This document shows, in pieces, positions 57,721 to 64,000 of a stretch of 64,000 bases of DNA; position 1 is the stretch's first letter; every line of letters begins with the position of its first letter. The DNA comes from Centroberyx gerrardi (lineage: Eukaryota; Chordata; Actinopteri; Beryciformes; Berycidae). Below the pieces are notes generated by a model. The model did no database searches. It was not told the origin of the DNA and saw only the letters and a list, made by a program, of their open reading frames with translations. The position numbers and the translations under genes are program-made. The DNA lies in NCBI RefSeq assembly GCF_048128805.1, contig NC_136004.1, forward strand, positions 22,275,284 through 22,339,283, read 5' to 3'.

Positions 57721-59078
57721 TGCTAATGCAAGTCCATAGTAATTCGCAGCAGATGATCTGGCAGTGGTACCTTAGAGAGGTGAGCTTGTCACTAGAAAGC
57801 TGGTGGTTTTGGACACAGAAAGTGACTGAGAAGTGCTCATCTCATCCCTAAGCAGCTGCTGTGGAAGTACTGAACCCATTGAAGCTGCTTGGTTTCAGAA
57901 GGAGTTTTTGGCTGCACAGCTTCCAGGTGTGTCTGTGTGTCTGCATGAAAAGAGAGGGATAAAGGTTAAAAATGGAATGTAGTGAGCAGGAAATTGCCAA
58001 ATACTTTTGTTGCTGTTGTGGCAGAGAACGTTCTTTCTCCAGAAGGTTTTGTTCACTGGCAGGGAAGGACTCAGAAAACACAATAGAGACCAATTTACAA
58101 TATAATTCTACATTGAAACAAGTGCAAAAGAAACTCCCTGAATTGCAAATAAATTGCAACTCTGGAACTCTTCTTAGCAGGATGGCCATTATTTAATGAT
58201 AGGGAAACTGTGACACAGATCGTTTTTAGATGTTTTGGAGGGGTTTACTGCTGATATCTTGCTTTAACGACATAAGTCAGAGTCAAACCCACAATGCTGT
58301 GAGTAAAGAGCATATGTTATTGTCTGCTGATCCATGGAAAGCTCCAGGTACTTCTGATAATTACTGCAATAAAATCAATTGTCAAGAAAGCTGAACTGTG
58401 CAAGTAACACACACTATCATAAACGTATTTCCTCATCTCATCACAATTTCCTATCAGCTCACATAAAATATGACTGTTCACTGTTTCAATTAGTCTTGTG
58501 TCAGTGTTTTGTTTTTGTTGTCATCTTCCCTTGTGACTCCCACTGACAGCAGTGCAGCTGAAGAGCGAATCTACAATCACATCAGCATGAAAAAAACACT
58601 GCTTAGAGTCTCTAATTTGTGTACGCATTGTCATTTGATCATACCAACAAACAAACATCACAACTTGCCTTTATTTATAACAGAAGCTGAGATACCAGCA
58701 AATCAAGCTGTCTTATGGTCGGTTTCTACATGCATGTTTCACCTAGGAGGAAACGATAAAACTGAACTCATGTCAGCATTTTTGGAGTGATTTTGGACTC
58801 CCTTGGAAATTGCTTTAGGAAGAAGGAGACGATTTATATTTCCTAAAACAATTACCAAGGGTGTAGTAAAATTACATCTCTGGATCGTTTTTTATAAGCA
58901 CTTCAGAGGCATTAGGAGCTATTACATAAGTCCATTTCAATTCAAAATGTCTTTTTAATAAGTTGCTGGAGGTAGATGGAAAGGCATTAGCCACTAGAGG
59001 TTAGCCAAAAAAAAAATCCATACTATCTTTTAAGTAACATTGCTTGCAAGTCATCACAATGAAACCACATTGACTAGG

Positions 59079-59240
59079 AGAAGAAGAAGAAGAAGAAGAA
59101 GAAGAAGAAGAAGAAGAAGAAGAAGAAGAAGAAGAGAAATAAGAAGAGGAAGAAGAAGAAGGAGAAGAAGAAGACCAAGAAGAACAAGAATATGCCTGGA
59201 GAAAGAGAAGAAGAGGAAACGGACAAAGAAGAAGAGGAGA
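59079..59240. repeat. (GAA)n / AAG-rich microsatellite
   Basis: Pure GAA units to about 59136, then an imperfect AAG-rich tail. Makes a false Arg/Lys-rich open frame. Confidence 0.95.
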
Positions 59241-59523
59241 AGAAGAGAAAAAGAGGGAGCCGGGTTCCTTGGATATCTATTTTAAAGACTAGGCTGTGAA
59301 TGGAGCCAGATGAAGCTTAGAGCAACTAATATAGCTATACTTAATTATACTGTGGAAAATAATACGGGTGATATTGCCACTGATTCAGTCGTTCCCTTTG
59401 GTTCTTTGTTCTCTGTGTCTGTGGTGTGTTTCTGTTCCTCTTTTCTCTGGCTGTCCTCTCTAATTAACACTGATAGCATCTGACAAATGGAGACATCAGT
59501 GGCTGCGGTGGGCTATTTACAGA

Positions 59524-59524
<1 letters not shown>

Positions 59525-59601
<77 letters not shown>

Positions 59602-59605
59602 CACA
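59525..59605. repeat. (AC)n microsatellite, about 38 units
   Basis: Near-pure AC run. Confidence 0.95.
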
Positions 59606-59732
59606 GAGGCAGGCACGTATGTTGTCAACAGCACCTGCTCCTAGTCTTGAAAATGTGTGGTCACTATTTATCAGGAGTCTGCCCTGAAAAGACAGGTGAA
59701 GGGGAGAAATCCTAATAAAACTGTGACACTGC

Positions 59733-59735
<3 letters not shown>

Positions 59736-59806
<71 letters not shown>

Positions 59807-59821
59807 CAGAGAGAGAGAGAG
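59736..59821. repeat. Compound (TG)n(GA)n microsatellite
   Basis: TG run switching to GA at about 59752. Confidence 0.95.
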
Positions 59822-60362
59822 GTGGGGATTATAGGCAGCCGATATAAAGATATTACTTGTTTCTTTTTGTCCTAAACCTAAAACAGCAAACATAAAATAT
59901 TTTCATCATCATCATCATCTAGCCTGTAATACACTTCAAAGGCCGACTGTTGTGGTAAGCAGGGCTCTTGGCCTCTTGTTTGATGTAGATACGTCATAAA
60001 ACCAGCAGAGACGGAACAAATGCGGTAAAGGCGTTCAGTAATAGAAATGTTGCGTAAGTCAGATGAAGGAATTCTCTGTCAGGGGTGAAAGAGAACGATA
60101 AAGAGTCCTTGGATCTTTACACAGACGCACAGAAACAACTCTGTCTGCCTTTCTGTCTGTCTAGGTTCAGCACACCGCAGCACAGTGAGCAGCAGCAGTG
60201 TGTGTGTGTGAGAGTGTGGGTGAGAGTGTGTGTGTGTGTGAGAGTGTGTGTGTGTCCTTCTCAGATTACCTCCCTCCAACAGATCCCTGTCTAAGTAGGA
60301 AAGGAAATAAATAAATTAGAGGTCAGGCTGAAATTTCCCTGTGACGACATCTGACTCAGCTC

Positions 60363-60365
<3 letters not shown>

Positions 60366-60437
<72 letters not shown>

Positions 60438-60455
60438 GTGTGTGTGTGTGTGTGT
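60366..60455. repeat. (TG)n microsatellite, about 45 units
   Basis: Longest TG run in the window, one CG interruption. Confidence 0.95.
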
Positions 60456-61319
60456 TAGCTGAATCTGCAGGTGTGCAAAGACTGTTCAGACTCCCATGCA
60501 GATCATAAGGGAACAGTAATGCTATAATGCAAAGGCACTCTTGGCCCAGTGAATTCAGCATTTACAATCACTTTTTTTTTTTTTTTTACTTTTCAGGCAA
60601 CAATATCATCATTTAAGGCTGGACAGAAAATCTGATTTCAAACCTTATATTACCCAAATCTGATCTTTTCTTTGCCAGATTAACATGAAAGAAGAAACAC
60701 TCTGGTCCGGATCACATATGGTTAATCAGATTTTGTTTATGTTTTTTTTGTATAAATCCAGACAAAGGCACCTGCTCAGTAACCCTAGATGAGCTTTCTC
60801 TGTAGAGGAAAGCCACTCCTTTAATAGCTACTATTAACTCCCCAAAATGTTTTTACTCACCGCCCTATTTTAAACAAACAGCCATTCATAACTGGAGTGC
60901 AGAGAGTAATAAAACAGATAAAGAGGTCTTCTTGGTTTCTTTGGTTTCTGATATTGCATAATCTCAGAAAAATGACTCCTCAAACCCATCAGGCCTATTC
61001 GTCTCACAAGACGGCCGCTCTGCACACATTCATCTGGTAATGTATCATCACTAGTATGGAGTTGCTACTATTACTGACAAAGAACTCTATCTCCCTCGCT
61101 GCACCAGCAGATATCTCGGGTCAGCACTTGTCGAGACACTTTACAGCAGACGGAGAGCGAGGGAAGTCTGGAAAAACAACAGCACAGAACAGAAAACAGA
61201 TGGGAGGGGGGTAGCAATGCAAAGGCATCGTGGAATTTAAAACAGGGAGAGAAACAGGTAGAGAAAGAGGTGACAGAGAGAGAAGGGGAGGTGAAAGACA
61301 GACATGTAGACAATAACAC

Positions 61320-61322
61320 ACA

Positions 61323-61357
<35 letters not shown>
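61320..61357. repeat. (CA)n microsatellite
   Basis: About 18 CA units. Confidence 0.9.
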
Positions 61358-61358
<1 letters not shown>

Positions 61359-64000
61359 TAAACAGACAGCAAGTGAAAGAGAGAGGAGAAACAGAGAGAG
61401 GGAGGAAGACAGGTCTCGGAGCTGACAAGGTTATCTAGTCGTGTGCGTGCCAGCAGCTCTCTCTGAATAAGACCTGGCTGTCTAAATGTCAACACAGCCT
61501 GCAGCGGCGAGGATATGTACTGAATAAGATATGCAGCAGAGAGATACGGCAGCAGGAGGAACACAGACGGAGACGGGGCAGCGGGGTCGCTCACGTCAAC
61601 GGGCGACACTAACAAAGCGGCAGATGTTAATGACGCGGAGGAATTCATTTAAACTACAAAATAGGAAGTGCAGAGTCTCAAAAACACGTTGTGTGATGTG
61701 AATTTGAACTTTTTTCCAAACAGACACGGATAAAGAAATATTAATAAAGGAATCTCTCGTGTCTTCTCCTGCTCTATCACTCTTGGAAATACTATTACTT
61801 GACAACTGAAACTTTAAGATATTTTAGTACCAAACTCATGCATTTTGTGCCCACATAATTACAGGATTATTACAAAATAACTGAGTTAAAATGTATATTA
61901 TATGAGCTTATATGAGTGTAAGCACATAATAGACTCATACACCTTCTGGTGCCTTTGTAGTGAGTACATTTTAAGGATTTTTGGCCCCTCCACCATTAAA
62001 AATGTTGATTCTGACTCCAGAATCAGTTCTCTAGCACACTCTGCAGGTTGTTCTTGTTTACTACAACTAAACATAACGGTAATAACAAAAGCGATATTTC
62101 ATAAACAAATTTTGGAGGTGATGGTATGGGATATATTGCCTATTACAGGGATGGGGATTGGCAAAGGGGAGAAACTAAAAGTGGATAAGATGGTAGTTTG
62201 ATGATTTCACCATTAATGACAAAGTTCAAAGGATAATTTTAGGACAGAGTGGAGGGGGTTTGACAGTGCAGTTGATGAAATAAATCCCATAATTACCTGT
62301 AGAAATTAGGTAAAACAAAGGGTCAAAACAACACCTTAATTCCCCTGTGTGAAATATGAACAAACTGAATGATTGAAGTTAGTTATTCATCCCTATTTAG
62401 CAGCATGAATAGGTGATTTATCCGTTAAGCTGTGCGCATGAAGATTGATGACTATGAGGCTCCGGGTCTAAGCAGGACTTTATGTTCTCCTGTATCTATT
62501 GAAGCACTGACAAGGCTTGTCTTAGATGAACACTCTTATCTCCTGTATGTGCGGCAGCAAAGGGCCTCCTTATCAGCAGCGTCAGGAGGGGAAGGAGAGA
62601 TAACCAACATGCCTCACGTCCAACACACTGCTCTCAATGTACACTTTGCAACAGTAGTTTTCTGGAAAATAACCCTGTTTGTTGAAAGGAAACTGGAGAG
62701 GTATTTTGGTGCTAATGTACAGTATCATGGTGCTGTGATCATAGGAGATACAGGAATTGTTTGCCTTTTTCCTGTCATTTGATAATGACATGATTGTATG
62801 CTTGCAACTGTCAGTACGTCAAAGAGTTTATAAAAAGAACAAAACTGCTTGAACATCCTATTCTGAAAACATAAAGGTTAAAAAAACAACAACAAAACAA
62901 CAAAATCAAACAACAAGGCAATGAAAGGAATTGATATAACTACACCAAACCAGAAGTTATTGTGTACAATTCACTTTTTTTTTAATTTCAAACAATATAC
63001 ACAACCAAAGTCAAACTATGTATACCTGTGACTCAACTCAATAGAGTTAACTGACCATAAAATGCTAGATATTCATTCATTCAGTTGGCTATAAATAATG
63101 TGACCCTAAATAAATCAGTGTCTCTCCAAGTTCACACCGGACTCTTTCGTTCACAATCACAAACAGCTCTTTAAGATATATTTTGAAGTCAACTAATAAT
63201 ATCCTTTAAAATAAACCCGACATGACGTGGTGAATTCAGAAGGCTTGGTTGGGTTTCCAAGGAGAAGCCTCAACATCTGAAGCAGCTTGTTGTTTCTTTC
63301 CTCTCACACTCAGCAGAAGAAACAGAAAAGCTCCTTCAGGTTGCAAAGCTTCGGGCAAACAAAATCCAAACCAGTAACCTGAATCGACGCATCACCATGA
63401 GTCCCAACTGGCTAGAGAGCGATGACATTACGTAAAATCATTTCAAATTCTGAGACTGTCTGCTTGGGCTGTCTGGAGTGTTAGATAGGTGAGAAAGCAA
63501 GCCATTTGAAAGTGTTATCTGACACCTTATCGGTCAGGTAATGAAGTCTTGAGCCCCATGTCGCCCTCTGTGTGAATCCTTCTGCTGTTACGGAAGTCAC
63601 AAAACCGTTCAGCAACACATGAAGAACACTTCCAATATAATCTGTTTTCTCTTTTCTATGATTCAATTTGTTAAAAAACAAAAAATGGTATCTTATGCAT
63701 TACCATCACTTGCGTTATCTCAAGGGAGCTAAACCGCACGACAACTTTCATTACTGTATCGTTAAAATCTGCAGAGGGAGAGTAAGCCACTGCCTCGACT
63801 CAAAATTGTACCTCAATAAGATGCTTTGACAAGTGTAAGGAACATTCAACATTCATATCGAATTAATCTGAAGAGGAATGCTACAATATGCTCCACTTTA
63901 GAATCAGACAGTGTTTGCCACATATACTTTACTTCTGTCACATTATTTTAAGTTAAAACTTAAAGTTGTACAAACAACAGGGACATTGGCCAGGATGCTT

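Larger units (their letters stand above)
55412..64000. other. Upstream of MAPK4: no gene recognised
   Basis: Contains repeat family A copy 3, a common fish LINE/SINE scrap (AAGATGCACTTTATTGATCC, 56090-56130), an L2/CR1-like 3' scrap with TTATTATTG tail (57380-57720), and microsatellites. Open frames at 55591-55923 and 62432-62782 have no recognisable domains or splice context. Confidence 0.6.

Noticed and set aside
59040-59285. 81-codon frame rich in Arg/Lys
   Set aside because: Translation of the (GAA)n microsatellite.
62432-62782. 116-codon plus-strand frame
   Set aside because: No recognisable motif, no splice context and no typical codon bias; length is not unusual for this much sequence.

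Overview
This window is nuclear DNA of a vertebrate, almost certainly a teleost fish. Three multi-exon protein genes with GT-AG (twice GC-AG) introns lie in the order ELAC1 - ME2 - MAPK4. The same three are neighbours on human 18q21 (MAPK4 - MRO - ME2 - ELAC1). The intergenic DNA and introns hold typical fish repeats: hAT-like non-autonomous elements, LINE tails, a tRNA-derived SINE, long CA/CT microsatellites and dispersed 5S rRNA genes. I cannot name the species from sequence alone. All three protein genes read on the minus strand.

Layout. 1-3.46 kb: 5' part of ELAC1 (tRNase Z short form), running off the left edge. 3.46-4.9 kb: its promoter area, a TCC microsatellite and a hAT-like fragment. 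4.88-9.12 kb: four 5S rRNA copies arranged as two large palindromes, one convergent and one divergent, separated by a clean hAT insertion with an 8-bp target duplication. 9.1-12.3 kb: gene-free. 12.3-32.0 kb: complete ME2 (mitochondrial NAD-dependent malic enzyme), 14 coding exons that encode 583 residues plus a noncoding first exon. 32.0-36.3 kb: intergenic or MAPK4 3' UTR. 36.3-51.55 kb: complete MAPK4/ERK4 coding sequence in 8 coding exons (723 residues); one large intron (42.8-50.5 kb) carries an L1-like LINE and a 1.4-kb polypyrimidine tract. 51.6-64 kb: MAPK4 upstream region with a probable noncoding first exon near 55.0 kb, then microsatellite-rich DNA with no gene that I can support.

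Most interesting signals: (1) a 461-bp Penelope-like insertion in ME2 intron 12, bounded by a 16-bp target duplication, that folds into an almost complete type I hammerhead ribozyme; (2) 5S palindromes, one centred exactly on a MITE-like foldback, suggesting hairpin-mediated inverted duplication; (3) two decayed duplicates of ME2 exons (4' and 14') inside ME2 introns; (4) two GC-AG introns; (5) a long (UG)n tract abutting the ME2 exon 8 acceptor. The three host genes work in separate processes (tRNA 3' end repair, mitochondrial malate oxidation, atypical MAPK signalling); their adjacency is conserved synteny and not an operon.
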